NCBI GenBank assembly: GCA_028706295.1
Contig: JAQWBQ010000002.1
Coordinates: 59,455 to 123,454 of the forward strand
DNA: 64,000 bases
Reading direction: 5' to 3'
From: Bacteroidales bacterium
GTDB taxonomy: Bacteria > Bacteroidota > Bacteroidia > Bacteroidales > FEN-979
Part shown: positions 36,624 to 46,236 of the stretch, one piece after another
Position numbering within the stretch: the stretch's first letter is position 1
Layout: every line of letters starts with the position of its first letter
Notes under the pieces: generated by a model
The model's input: only the letters and a program-made list of their open reading frames with translations
Databases searched by the model: none
What the model was told of the DNA's origin: nothing
Position numbers and translations under genes: made by a program

Positions 36624-37736
36624 ATGGATATCAGAATTTGTATATCATCCCTGCTTGCATTACATGATTGCGTGATCATTCCGGGATTCGGTGGTATCAT
36701 CGGTAACTATTCCCCGGCTCGCATCGATCCCGTACATCATGCCTTTCAACCTCCATCGAAAAAGCTACTGTTCAATATCAATTTGAAGCAGAACGATGGT
36801 TTGCTTGCCAGTACGGTGGCTTCGACGTTTGGAATTTCCTATGAGGAAGCAGCCCGATTGATTCAGGATTTCACAACCGAATCCATGAATCAGATTAAAG
36901 CCGGAAAAACTGTTTTCATCCAGGGAATTGGACGGCTTTTCTCCGGCCGCGAAGGAATTATCCAGTTTGAACAGGACAAAACAACCAATCTGTTGCCCGA
37001 TGCCTTTGGTCTGACCTCCTTTATCTCGCCACCGATTGTCAGGAACGGGCTGTCAGGACATCGTCAGGCAGCAGGGAAACCAGGAAAGGAAAAGGGTAAG
37101 ACTGCTGAAATTCATATCTCAAGAACTCTTAAATGGGCTGCTGTTCTGGCGGTTCCGATCGGTGCGGCAGCCATTATCGGATTCAGTCACTATCGGGCAA
37201 AATCGCCTGATCCTGCCAACGACGCCGGGATTCTCAGCTCTGTATTCTCCAGGTTTTCTTCCACTGCTTTGGTTGATAAAAAGGAGGCTCCTGAAAACCT
37301 GCCTTCAGAGCCCTTCCCGTTCGAAGCGACTCCTTCGGCATTCCAAACCACATCCCTTTCTGACCTGCCTGCTGACACCGACCCCAATCTCCAAAATGAA
37401 CCGGTTTCGGGTTCGGGAAATGTTGTCTCCCCGGATCAGGATAATTCCGTTATCACTACCTCCGGTGAAAAGCTGACAGAGGAAACAACGGTAAATACCA
37501 TTGACCAGAGTGGCCGTTACATTATCATTATTGGTGCGTTTAAAGAAAAACGCAATGCTGAAAAACTTATCAGGGAACTTCAGGATAATGGAACAACCGC
37601 ATCGATATATGACCGGTCGAAATCGGGATTGTACCGCGTGACAATAGGAACATTTTCTCAATTGGAAGAGGCTTCACAGCTTCTTGCCACTGCCCGGGCA
37701 GGAGATTTCTCCGGAGCCTGGCTGCTTAAAAAATAG
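36624..37736 (+). CDS. HU-CCDC81 and SPOR domain-containing protein
   Basis: A 370-residue protein. Residues 1-135 form two HU-like modules of the HU-CCDC81 type (LALHDCVIIPGFGGIIGNYS; GISYEEAARLIQDFTTESMN; VFIQGIGRLFSGREG). A transmembrane helix follows at about 170-190 (KWAAVLAVPIGAAAIIGFSH). A Pro- and Ser-rich periplasmic linker leads to a C-terminal SPOR domain (RYIIIIGAFKEKRNAEKLIR) that should bind denuded glycan at division sites. The HU fold with a membrane anchor suggests an IHF-like cytoplasmic platform linked to the septal wall. It lies 7 bases ahead of trmB. Confidence 0.88.
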   Translation: MDIRICISSLLALHDCVIIPGFGGIIGNYSPARIDPVHHAFQPPSKKLLFNINLKQNDGLLASTVASTFGISYEEAARLIQDFTTESMNQIKAGKTVFIQGIGRLFSGREGIIQFEQDKTTNLLPDAFGLTSFISPPIVRNGLSGHRQAAGKPGKEKGKTAEIHISRTLKWAAVLAVPIGAAAIIGFSHYRAKSPDPANDAGILSSVFSRFSSTALVDKKEAPENLPSEPFPFEATPSAFQTTSLSDLPADTDPNLQNEPVSGSGNVVSPDQDNSVITTSGEKLTEETTVNTIDQSGRYIIIIGAFKEKRNAEKLIRELQDNGTTASIYDRSKSGLYRVTIGTFSQLEEASQLLATARAGDFSGAWLLKK

Positions 37737-37743
37737 CAGCATT

Positions 37744-38403
37744 GTGGCAAAGAAAAAGCTGGTTCATTTCCGGGAGAATTTGCTTTTCCCGCATTTATTT
37801 CAACCGACTTATCAGGAATTACAGACCGGGTTCCACTTACGCGGTTCCTGGAAGCGGGATTTTTTCAGAAACGGAAATCCGATTATTCTCGAACTGGGTT
37901 GCGGTAAAGGTGAATACACGGTAGGTCTTGCTGAGAAGCATCCGGAGCAGAATTTCATCGGCATCGACTGGAAAGGTGCAAGACTTTGGCGGGGGTGTAA
38001 AACCGTTGAAGAAAAGCGACTTAGAAATACCGGCTTTATCCGGGCCCGTGTCGACCACATTGAACGTTTATTTTCATCCTCTGAGATTTCAGAAATCTGG
38101 ATCACTTTTCCCGATCCGCAGAAAGGAAAAGAAAGGAAACGTCTGACATCACCGGTCTTTCTTGAAAAATATGCAAAGGTTCTGGAACCCGGCGGATTGA
38201 TCCGTTTGAAAACTGACGACCCGTTCTTTTTTACCTATACGCTCGAGGTAATTAAAAAAGCCGGCCATCGATTGATTTCTGCCACTGAAGATATTTACCA
38301 CTCCGGAATAACAGGCGAAGTAACAGAAATCAGAACCTACTATGAAACAATTTGGCTTGAATCGGGGAAAAGTATTGGTTATCTGGAATTTAAAATGCAA
38401 TGA
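37744..38403 (+). CDS. trmB: tRNA (guanine-N7-)-methyltransferase
   Basis: A 219-residue SAM-dependent enzyme methylating G46 of tRNA. Motifs visible are ILELGCGKGEYTVGLAEKHP (SAM-binding), NFIGIDWKGARLW, the EIWITFPDPQKGKERKRLT segment and the late GEVTEIRTYYETIW. The track starts 20 codons early, inside the preceding gene; the GTG at 37744, 7 bases after the previous stop, gives MAKKKLVHFRENLLFPHLFQ, which matches the family start. Co-transcription with both neighbours is likely. Confidence 0.93.
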   Translation: MAKKKLVHFRENLLFPHLFQPTYQELQTGFHLRGSWKRDFFRNGNPIILELGCGKGEYTVGLAEKHPEQNFIGIDWKGARLWRGCKTVEEKRLRNTGFIRARVDHIERLFSSSEISEIWITFPDPQKGKERKRLTSPVFLEKYAKVLEPGGLIRLKTDDPFFFTYTLEVIKKAGHRLISATEDIYHSGITGEVTEIRTYYETIWLESGKSIGYLEFKMQ

Positions 38404-38410
38404 TATTAAT

Positions 38411-40570
38411 ATGAAAAGAAGTTTCTTTATTGCGGTTCTGCTGTTCTCATTAACGTCATTTGGATCCCCGGAAGAGGGCATGTGGGTGCCGATGTTGATC
38501 GAAAGGATGAATATTCAACGAATGCAGGACCTGGGTTTAAAGCTTACGGCAGCTGATATATACAGTGTCAACCATTCTAGCCTGAAAGATGCCATTGTAC
38601 AATTTGGAAGTGGATGTACTGCCGAATTTGTCTCTCCCGAGGGTTTGATCCTTACGAACCACCATTGCGGACTGGGTTCCATCCAGAGATTAAGCTCAAT
38701 AAACCATGATTATCTGAATGATGGATTTTGGGCATATTCACTTGAAGAGGAGTTGCCCTGTCCGGGACTCAGCGTCACCCTGCTGGTAAGAATGGAGGAG
38801 GTAACGCAACAGGTATTATCGGGAGTGGATGAGACCATGAATCAACTGGTACGGAATCAAATTATTGGGAAAAATATTGCAGGAATTGAGAAAGCGGCGA
38901 AACAGGGCACGCATTACGATGCAAAGGTGCGATCATTCTATTATGGGAATCAATATTATTTGTTTGTCAATGAGGTGTTTAAAGATGTAAGACTGGTAGG
39001 CGCCCCGCCCGTGAGTATTGGAAAATTCGGCGGCGACACCGATAATTGGATGTGGCCGAGGCATACAGGTGATTTTTCTATTTTCAGGGTATATGCAGGA
39101 AAAGATAATGAACCGGCTGAGTTCTCAAACGAAAACAGGCCGTATCAACCCCGCCGTTTTTTACCGGTTTCCATTAAGGGCTTTCAAAAGGATGATTTCA
39201 CTTTTGTATATGGTTATCCCGGATCAACCCGGGAATACCTGATCTCCGACGGGGTCGATCAGATTGCCAACAAGGAGAACCCGCTCAGGATCAAATTACG
39301 CCAAATCAGGCTTGACATCATGGATCAGGCCATGGACGAAAGCCGCCTGCTCAGGATTAAATATACCGGAAAGGCTGCCGGAATTGCCAACTACTGGAAG
39401 AAAATGATTGGAGAAACACGGGGAATCAGGAAACTAAATGCCGTGTCGCGAAAGCGACAAGAGGAACAAAGATTTCAGGCATGGGCCGATTCAACCGCCG
39501 GCACTAAAATCAAATACGGTGAATTACTCAATGCATTTCATGCTGTTTACCAGGATTACCATAATCCACAAAAAGCCTTTATCTATTTCTCTGAGGGAGG
39601 CCAGGGTATTGAAATTGTAAAATTTGTTGCCGGTTTCAGGGAACTGGTAAAAATCAGCAAAGAAAAGGAAGCCAGCCGGGAAAAATTAGAAAAGTTGATT
39701 GCCGGTTTGAAAAAATCAGCCACGGATTTCTTTAAAAATTACGATGTGGAGATTGATATCAGGGTGATGCAGTTAATGTTGCCTGAAATCGCAGCCGGTA
39801 TGGAATCGGAATATTTACCCGATATTTTCAACGCGGATAAATTCTTAAAAGATAAAAATTACAAGGAGTTTGCAGAACGGAACATGCGAATCTCTATTTT
39901 TTCCGATAGCAGCCGGTTAATGGGATTTCTCAACCACTATCAGGCTAAACAGGTCAGCAGGATCGCAAAGGATCAGATCTTCAGGTTGATGTCAGGATTT
40001 TACGAATGTAATGACAGGAAAATACAGCCAAGGATCAATACCCTTGTTTCGAAATTAGATAGTTTGCAACGGTGTTATATGAAGGGGATGATGGATATGC
40101 ATCAGGGAAAGACATTCTATCCGGATGCAAATTCCACACTGAGAGTCGCCTTTGGGAAGGTGGATGGTTTCACTCCTGCCGACGGGGTTCAGTATAGTGG
40201 ATTCACAACCCTGGCCGGGGTCCTTGAAAAGGAAGATTCAACGGTGTATGATTACAGGGTTGATGCAAGGCTTAAAAAATTATGCAGGGAGCAGGATTTC
40301 GGTCGTTATGCCGATCGCGACGGTACCATGCATGTTGCCTTTACCGCTACCAATCACACATCGGGAGGAAATTCCGGAAGCCCGGTTCTGAACGCTTATG
40401 GAGAATTGATTGGCCTCAATTTCGACCGCAACTGGGAGGGTACAGCCAGTGATCTGATGTACGATCCGGCCATGTGCAGAAATATCACGCTGGACATTCG
40501 TTATTGCCTTTTCATCATCGACAAAATAGGCGGATGCAAGAGATTGATTGATGAGATGGTAATTCGTTAG
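38411..40570 (+). CDS. S46 family dipeptidyl peptidase (DPP7/DPP11-like)
   Basis: A 719-residue serine peptidase with a signal peptide (FFIAVLLFSLTSFGS-PEEG). The trypsin-like triad is spread as in S46: His85 in ILTNHHCG, an Asp in the DTDNWMWPRHTGDFS segment and the nucleophile Ser in TSGGNSGSPVL. The residue that sets specificity appears as Arg in NFDRNWEG, which by my recollection of the P. gingivalis enzymes points to DPP11-type cleavage after Asp/Glu; DPP7 has Gly there. These periplasmic enzymes release dipeptides as nutrients. The ATG at 38411 is used because the track start lies inside trmB. Confidence 0.93.
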   Translation: MKRSFFIAVLLFSLTSFGSPEEGMWVPMLIERMNIQRMQDLGLKLTAADIYSVNHSSLKDAIVQFGSGCTAEFVSPEGLILTNHHCGLGSIQRLSSINHDYLNDGFWAYSLEEELPCPGLSVTLLVRMEEVTQQVLSGVDETMNQLVRNQIIGKNIAGIEKAAKQGTHYDAKVRSFYYGNQYYLFVNEVFKDVRLVGAPPVSIGKFGGDTDNWMWPRHTGDFSIFRVYAGKDNEPAEFSNENRPYQPRRFLPVSIKGFQKDDFTFVYGYPGSTREYLISDGVDQIANKENPLRIKLRQIRLDIMDQAMDESRLLRIKYTGKAAGIANYWKKMIGETRGIRKLNAVSRKRQEEQRFQAWADSTAGTKIKYGELLNAFHAVYQDYHNPQKAFIYFSEGGQGIEIVKFVAGFRELVKISKEKEASREKLEKLIAGLKKSATDFFKNYDVEIDIRVMQLMLPEIAAGMESEYLPDIFNADKFLKDKNYKEFAERNMRISIFSDSSRLMGFLNHYQAKQVSRIAKDQIFRLMSGFYECNDRKIQPRINTLVSKLDSLQRCYMKGMMDMHQGKTFYPDANSTLRVAFGKVDGFTPADGVQYSGFTTLAGVLEKEDSTVYDYRVDARLKKLCREQDFGRYADRDGTMHVAFTATNHTSGGNSGSPVLNAYGELIGLNFDRNWEGTASDLMYDPAMCRNITLDIRYCLFIIDKIGGCKRLIDEMVIR

Positions 40571-41424
40571 CGATAGATGTGCATAAGCGCATTCTGCAGT
40601 GTTGGAAACCTGAACCGGAAACCTGCTTCCTGCAGCCTTTCGGGTAGTACCCGCTGACCTTCCAGAAAAACCTGCGCTGCTTCGCCGAACCACAATTTCA
40701 ATGCAAATGCAGGAACACTGATCCAGGCAGGTTGTTTCATTACCTTTCCCATTTTGTCGGTAAAATCGGCATTGGTAGTCGGAAAAGGCGACACCGCATT
40801 CACAATTCCATGGATGGAGGAATTTTCAATCGTGAAGAGGATTGCATCTACAAGATCGTTGATGTGTATGAAGGAGAAGGACTGCCGTCCGTTTCCGAGT
40901 TTGCCTCCCAAACCGAACCTGAATAATCCTTCCACTCCGCCAAGCATGCCTCCTCCGGAACCCAGGACAACACCGAGCCGGAGGATAACGACCCTGGTCA
41001 AATCGTTACACGCTAAAGCAGCTTCTTCCCATTGCCGGCACACTTCGGTCAGGAATGAATTTCCGAATGTGCCGGTCGATTCGGTGTGTTCACCGGTTGA
41101 TGCATAAATTCCGGTAGCCGATGCCGAAATGAATATGGTGGGTTTCAGGGTAGCCGTCCGGATTCCTGCTGCGATTTTTTTTGTAGTATTTATCCGGCTT
41201 TCCAGTATCTCTTTTTTATATCCCGGGGTCCATCTTTTGGAAATCGGGGCGCCGGCCAGATTAATAATCACATCAGAACCCTCGATCATCTCCTTCGAAA
41301 AGATATTTTCGGACAGGCATAGACGCTCTCTGTCGATTATCCTTATGGCCCATCCCTTATCCCTCAATTTTCGCGTCAGCGTCTGACCGATGAAGCCTCC
41401 TGCTCCGCTTATTGCTGCGATCAT
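40567..41424 (-). CDS. TIGR01777 family epimerase/oxidoreductase (DUF1731)
   Basis: A 285-residue SDR-type protein. The Rossmann glycine motif GAGGFIGQTL starts at residue 7; the central part holds ISASATGIYASTGEHTESTG and FSFIHINDLVDAILFTIENS; the C-terminal DUF1731 domain is PAWISVPAFALKLWFGEAAQ. The family resembles YfcH and the plant SulA division-related protein, without an agreed reaction. Its 3' end overlaps the S46 peptidase gene by 4 bases. A TAACTTTA box (one mismatch) on the minus strand at 41438-41445 may be its promoter. Confidence 0.9.
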   Translation of the reverse strand: MIAAISGAGGFIGQTLTRKLRDKGWAIRIIDRERLCLSENIFSKEMIEGSDVIINLAGAPISKRWTPGYKKEILESRINTTKKIAAGIRTATLKPTIFISASATGIYASTGEHTESTGTFGNSFLTEVCRQWEEAALACNDLTRVVILRLGVVLGSGGGMLGGVEGLFRFGLGGKLGNGRQSFSFIHINDLVDAILFTIENSSIHGIVNAVSPFPTTNADFTDKMGKVMKQPAWISVPAFALKLWFGEAAQVFLEGQRVLPERLQEAGFRFRFPTLQNALMHIYR

Positions 41425-41455
41425 AGGTTTTTTTTAGTAAAGTTATGGAATTCTT

Positions 41456-41463
41456 TATCTTTG
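41456..41463 (+). promoter_or_regulatory. Bacteroidota -7 box for the mutA operon
   Basis: TATCTTTG, an exact TAnnTTTG match, 65 bases before mutA, lies 11 bases from an opposed imperfect box (41438-41445, minus) serving the divergent TIGR01777 gene. No B12 riboswitch-like structure was seen in the 104-base gap. Confidence 0.5.
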
Positions 41464-41528
41464 CCATACTATTCGAGGGGATTTCGAAAAATATTATCCC
41501 GTTGAGATTCTAAAAAATCTGAAACACT

Positions 41529-43415
41529 ATGGATCAATTGAATGAAAAGAGGTTATTTGGTGAATTCCAGCCTGTTCCAACAGAAGTTTGGGAAGAAAAA
41601 ATCACCGCTGACCTAAAAGGAGCTGACTACAAGAAGAAGCTGGTATGGAAAACCGATGAAGGATTTGAGGTCAGACCTTATTATCGTGCCGAGGACCTAA
41701 CAGGGTTGGAATATTTAACTGCCCTTCCGGATCATGATCCTTATGTAAGAGGTCATCGGATCCGCGACAACAAATGGATCATCAGGCAGGATTTTTCTTC
41801 CACAGAGCACTTGAAGGCCAATGAACAGGCTTTATGCGCTCTTCAAAGGGGAGTGAACTCAGTAGGCCTCAATGTTTCCGGCATAACCACCCACAAGCAG
41901 ATGAGTGAATTATTGCAGGGTCTTGATTTCTCTAAGACTGCTGTTAATTTTACCACAAGCCGTTCTTATCCGCTTTCACTGGAGCTCTTTATTTATGAGG
42001 TTAATCACAGGGGCGACGGGGGAGATCATATCAGGGGGTCGATCAATTTTGATCCGATCAGTTATCTGTTGCTTCATGGTGATTATTATATAAACTGGAC
42101 CCATAATGTTGAGGAGGCAGAGTATCTGATTCATACTGTTTTAAAGAGGCTTCCGCACTTTAAGGCGATCACTGTTAACGGGCATTATTTTCAGGATGCG
42201 GGAGCAAATCTTGTACAGGAACTGGCTTTCAGTATGGCTGCAGCCAACGAATACCTTGTCGGACTCACCGCGAAAGGATTTCATGTTGATGCTGTGGCAC
42301 CGCATCTCCAGATCTCCTTTGCAGTCGGTCCCAATTATTTTATGGAGATTGCCAAGCTCCGGGCTGCGCGGTTGTTGTGGACGCGGATCCTCGAACAGTA
42401 TCCGGCATCCCTGCAGGAGTCTTATCAGCTTTTTCTCCATGCCCAAACGGCCCGTTGGAATAAAACGCTCTATGACCCCTATGTCAACATGCTAAGGACC
42501 ACCACTGAAGGAATGTCGGCTGTTCTTGGGAATGCTGATTCTGTAACCTTGGATCCATTTGATAAAAATTACCGGGAACCTTCGGAATTTTCTTACAGGA
42601 TTGCAAGGAATCAGCAGCTGGTATTGAAAGAGGAATCATATTTTGACAAAGTCGTTGATCCGGCTGCCGGATCCTATTACATTGAAAACCTGACCCATTC
42701 CATTGCACATCATGCCTGGAAGTTATTCAAGGAAACTGAAGCCAGGGGAGGAATACTTGAATGTATCAAATCAGGATATATTCAGGAGGAAGTAACCCGA
42801 AGCAGGCAGCAGAAAGAGGCTGACATTGCCCAAAAGAGAATCATTTTGCTGGGTACCAATCAGTATCCAAATGTACTCGAGAACATGGGCGGAAACCAGG
42901 AAACTGAAGAAGAGCCGGGAAGAACGGAGCCTTCGACCTATCCCAAACTCACACGATTCAGGGGAGGTTCAGGTTTTGAACAAATCCGATTGGCCACGGA
43001 AGCTTATGTTGCCGAAGGGCACAAAAGACCCGCAGTCTTTTTATTTACCATGGGGAACCTGGCAATGTTCCGGGCGCGTGCTGGTTTTGCATCCAATTTT
43101 TTTGGATGTGCCGGTTATGAGATCATCGACAACCCCGGATTCACTGCTATTGCGGAGGGGGTAACGGCAGCGTTTGACACAAAAGCCGAAATTGTTGTTA
43201 TTTGCAGTTCTGATGAGGAATACGCTGAAATCGTTCCGGAAATAGCACGGCTGATTAAACAAAAGAACAAGGAGATACTTATGGTTGTTGCAGGGTATCC
43301 CAAGGATTTGGTTGATGCTTTCAGGTCGGCAGGGATTGATGACTTTATTCATGTGAGATCCAATCTTCTTGAGACCTTGAGCAGGTTTCAGCGTTTATTG
43401 AAAATAAAAGAATGA
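41529..43415 (+). CDS. mutA: Methylmalonyl-CoA mutase small subunit
   Basis: A 628-residue subunit forming a heterodimer with MutB. The barrel domain is present (KKKLVWKTDEGFEVRPYYRA; DPAAGSYYIENLTHSIAH), while the C-terminal flavodoxin-like domain (FASNFFGCAGYEIIDNPGFT) lacks the cobalamin-binding DxHxxG motif, as is standard for the non-catalytic small subunit. The heterodimer interconverts succinyl-CoA and (R)-methylmalonyl-CoA for propionate production or use. Unusually, mutB does not follow directly; three other genes lie between. It begins a six-gene run on the plus strand with short gaps. Confidence 0.96.
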   Translation: MDQLNEKRLFGEFQPVPTEVWEEKITADLKGADYKKKLVWKTDEGFEVRPYYRAEDLTGLEYLTALPDHDPYVRGHRIRDNKWIIRQDFSSTEHLKANEQALCALQRGVNSVGLNVSGITTHKQMSELLQGLDFSKTAVNFTTSRSYPLSLELFIYEVNHRGDGGDHIRGSINFDPISYLLLHGDYYINWTHNVEEAEYLIHTVLKRLPHFKAITVNGHYFQDAGANLVQELAFSMAAANEYLVGLTAKGFHVDAVAPHLQISFAVGPNYFMEIAKLRAARLLWTRILEQYPASLQESYQLFLHAQTARWNKTLYDPYVNMLRTTTEGMSAVLGNADSVTLDPFDKNYREPSEFSYRIARNQQLVLKEESYFDKVVDPAAGSYYIENLTHSIAHHAWKLFKETEARGGILECIKSGYIQEEVTRSRQQKEADIAQKRIILLGTNQYPNVLENMGGNQETEEEPGRTEPSTYPKLTRFRGGSGFEQIRLATEAYVAEGHKRPAVFLFTMGNLAMFRARAGFASNFFGCAGYEIIDNPGFTAIAEGVTAAFDTKAEIVVICSSDEEYAEIVPEIARLIKQKNKEILMVVAGYPKDLVDAFRSAGIDDFIHVRSNLLETLSRFQRLLKIKE

Positions 43416-43443
43416 ATTTAGTGAACTTGAAAAATCCGACACT

Positions 43444-43854
43444 ATGCAGTCAGATTCAGATATCTCAAATACAGAAAAAAAACCGTTATCCATACTGGTC
43501 GCCGAAGATAATGCCATCAACCTCAGGTTGATTACGGCAGCTCTTATCAGAGCCGGCTATACGGTTGATTCCGCTGCGAACGGGGCCATTGCGGTGGAAA
43601 AGTTCGCTATGCATTCCTATGATGCTATCCTGATGGATATTATGATGCCGGTAATGGATGGTATCACGGCCACTAAGGAGATCAGAAAGATTGAATCAGA
43701 AAGGACTATACCCGGTCAGGAAAGGGTAAAGATCATTGCAATCACTGCCAACGCTTTTGAGGATGACCGGTCCAAATTCTTTGAAGCGGGGATGGATTTT
43801 TACATGAACAAACCCGTTGAAATTAATGAGTTGCATCGTTTGCTAAGTATCTGA
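43444..43854 (+). CDS. Stand-alone response regulator receiver domain
   Basis: A 136-residue single-domain CheY-like protein. The acidic pair is in LVAEDNAIN, the phospho-acceptor Asp65 is in ILMDIMMPVMDG, the Thr is in IIAITANAFEDD and the conserved Lys is in FYMNKPVE. No output domain is present, so it either acts by protein contact or relays phosphate. It sits between mutA and the hybrid histidine kinase (15-base gap) and resembles that kinase's own receiver domains, which suggests a phosphorelay partner or a duplicated receiver. Confidence 0.92.
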   Translation: MQSDSDISNTEKKPLSILVAEDNAINLRLITAALIRAGYTVDSAANGAIAVEKFAMHSYDAILMDIMMPVMDGITATKEIRKIESERTIPGQERVKIIAITANAFEDDRSKFFEAGMDFYMNKPVEINELHRLLSI

Positions 43855-43869
43855 AGCCTCTTCACGACC

Positions 43870-46227
43870 ATGAGCACGAAATTATCTGTTCGCCCTTTTC
43901 TGATACCCATGATCATCTATTTTGTGGGTGTTACCTTGTATGCCATTTTCGTAAGTTATTCTGAACGTCAAAAGATACTTGTCGATATCGATGCAAAGTT
44001 GCTTTATGCTGCCAAAAATATTAAGTATATCATTGCTGATGATTTTCACGATCGGACGATAGACTCCACTTCGGTAAGCGATTCAGAAAATATGCGAAAT
44101 ATCCGAATGCTTTCCAATTATGTGAAGCTGAACAATCTTTCGTACCTCTATACCGGCATCTTACGGGACGGAAAAGTTTATTTTACTTCTTCCAGTGCGA
44201 AAGATGAGGATTTCAGGAAAAAGGATTTACCTTATTACTGGGAAGAGTATCCTGAAGCAACACCGGAATTAAAACAGACTTTCAATAAGGAAAGCCCGAC
44301 ATTTGAAACATCCAAAGACCGTTGGGGTGAATTCCGCAGCGGGTTGGTCAGAGAGACGACTGCAAAAGGAAACAGCTATCTTGCCGGAGCTGATATGGAT
44401 ATTTCATTCGTGAACCAGCAGATCTGGCAAAGCTTCAAGATGGTCGTCCTTCGGGCATTGTTCTTTTTCGTCCTTTTCGTTCCATTTTTAATCGTTCTGA
44501 ACAGGTTCTACAAACGAAACACGTCCATGCTCGAAAATGAAGTGGATGAGCGTAAACTTGTCGAATCCAAGCTTGAAGGTTACAAAAAGCATCTGGAGGA
44601 CATCGTTAAAATGAGAACAGAACAGCTTGAGAAGGAGATTTCGGAACGAAGATCCATCGAAGTCGAACTTCAGAAAGCCAAGGAGATAGCCATTCATGAA
44701 AGCCGTGCCAAATCAATCTTTCTAGCCAGTATGAGCCATGAGATCCGGACTCCCATGAATGGGGTCATCGGAATGGTGAATATTCTCAAGGATACCACGC
44801 TGAATGATGAACAAAGGGAGTATCTTGACATCATCGAGATTTCGGGGAATAACCTGCTGTCGATTATCAATGATGTTCTTGACTTTTCGAAAATTGAAGC
44901 GGGTCAGGTGGAACTTGAAAACATCCCGTTTAATCTGCCTCAACAGATTGAAGAGGTCACCAAACTCTTACACATGCGGGCAGAAATCAAAGGACTGAAA
45001 CTGTTTTTTACTGTTTCTCCCGATGTTCCTGAAATAGTTAAGGGAGACCCGGTCCGTTTCAAACAAATCGTTATCAACCTTACTAACAACGCGATCAAAT
45101 TCACCAGTGAAGGTTCTGTTACGATAGGGCTGGAACTGGTTTCATCGGATGATAAAATCCAAAAGATCCGTTGTCAGGTGAAGGATACTGGTATCGGGAT
45201 TTCGGAAAAGGGAAAAGAGAAGCTGTTCAGGGAATTTTCTCAGGCCGATACATCTACAACACGAAATTACGGAGGAACGGGATTGGGACTAAAGATTTCG
45301 AAAGATCTGTCAGCACTGATGGGGGGTGAGATCGGAGTGATCAGTGAAGAGGGACAGGGTTCCACATTCTGGTTCACCGCTAATTTCGATACGATAGATA
45401 AGACAGAAATTGACCGTATCCATGCTGAAAAAAGACAAACTCTTGCAAAATCGTTGTCAATTCTTCTGGTCGAAGATAACTATATCAGTCAGAAAGTAGC
45501 ACAAACTGCACTTGAACGCGACGGGTACAAATACATTGATATAGCAGCCAATGGCGAGATCGCTGTAAAAATGTTCTCGGAAAAGGAGTACCAGATCGTA
45601 CTTATGGATATACGGATGCCGGTAATGGATGGCCTGCAGGCCACCGAACAATTCCGTTTAATTGAAAAATCAAATCCTGAACGCCCCCCTACAGCAATTG
45701 TAGCTTTTACGGCCTATGCGATTGAAGGCGACCGTGAGCGGTTTCTTCGGGCAGGAATGGATGATTATGTTGCAAAGCCTTTTCAGCCAGAGGAATTGAT
45801 CCGGGTTATAGATAAATATGCCAACAGGTTAAAATTCAGAACAAAGAAACACTTGAAGATCCTGCTTGCTGAGGATAATAAGATCAATCAGAAAGTGGCT
45901 TCAAAAACACTTGAAACTTTTGGTCACCAGGTAGATGTGGTCGAAAACGGCCTGCAGGCCGTCGAAAAGGCCAGGACGAAGCAGTATGATCTGGTGTTGA
46001 TGGATTTGGAAATGCCGGAAATGGATGGTATTGAGGCGACCAAAACCATCCGGAAAATGGAAGCTGATCAGGATTCAGGGGCATCGGTGCACCCTCATCT
46101 GAAAATTGTTGCCCTGACGGCACATTCTACAACTGAAGATAAGAACAGATGCCTGGAGGCAGGTATGGATGATTATATCAGCAAGCCTTTCAGACAAACG
46201 GAACTTGTACGGGCTTTATCAATATAA
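43870..46227 (+). CDS. Hybrid sensor histidine kinase with two receiver domains
   Basis: A 785-residue membrane sensor. Residues 10-30 and about 195-215 form two transmembrane helices flanking a periplasmic domain of about 165 residues with a Cache/PAS-like pattern ([20 protein letters not shown]). A coiled coil leads to the HisKA domain with His290 in [12 protein letters not shown]. The HATPase has [14 protein letters not shown] and [13 protein letters not shown]. Two receivers follow, with Asp580 ([12 protein letters not shown]) and Asp712 ([12 protein letters not shown]). There is no HPt domain. It lies 15 bases after the single-domain regulator and 9 before an outer-membrane protein gene, inside the mut operon. 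Confidence 0.95.
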   Translation: MSTKLSVRPFLIPMIIYFVGVTLYAIFVSYSERQKILVDIDAKLLYAAKNIKYIIADDFHDRTIDSTSVSDSENMRNIRMLSNYVKLNNLSYLYTGILRDGKVYFTSSSAKDEDFRKKDLPYYWEEYPEATPELKQTFNKESPTFETSKDRWGEFRSGLVRETTAKGNSYLAGADMDISFVNQQIWQSFKMVVLRALFFFVLFVPFLIVLNRFYKRNTSMLENEVDERKLVESKLEGYKKHLEDIVKMRTEQLEKEISERRSIEVELQKAKEIAIHESRAKSIFLASMSHEIRTPMNGVIGMVNILKDTTLNDEQREYLDIIEISGNNLLSIINDVLDFSKIEAGQVELENIPFNLPQQIEEVTKLLHMRAEIKGLKLFFTVSPDVPEIVKGDPVRFKQIVINLTNNAIKFTSEGSVTIGLELVSSDDKIQKIRCQVKDTGIGISEKGKEKLFREFSQADTSTTRNYGGTGLGLKISKDLSALMGGEIGVISEEGQGSTFWFTANFDTIDKTEIDRIHAEKRQTLAKSLSILLVEDNYISQKVAQTALERDGYKYIDIAANGEIAVKMFSEKEYQIVLMDIRMPVMDGLQATEQFRLIEKSNPERPPTAIVAFTAYAIEGDRERFLRAGMDDYVAKPFQPEELIRVIDKYANRLKFRTKKHLKILLAEDNKINQKVASKTLETFGHQVDVVENGLQAVEKARTKQYDLVLMDLEMPEMDGIEATKTIRKMEADQDSGASVHPHLKIVALTAHSTTEDKNRCLEAGMDDYISKPFRQTELVRALSI

Positions 46228-46236
46228 TATAGTACC

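Noticed and set aside
41425-41528. Possible cobalamin riboswitch ahead of the B12-dependent mutase
   Set aside because: The 104-base gap is too short and contains no B12-box-like sequence.
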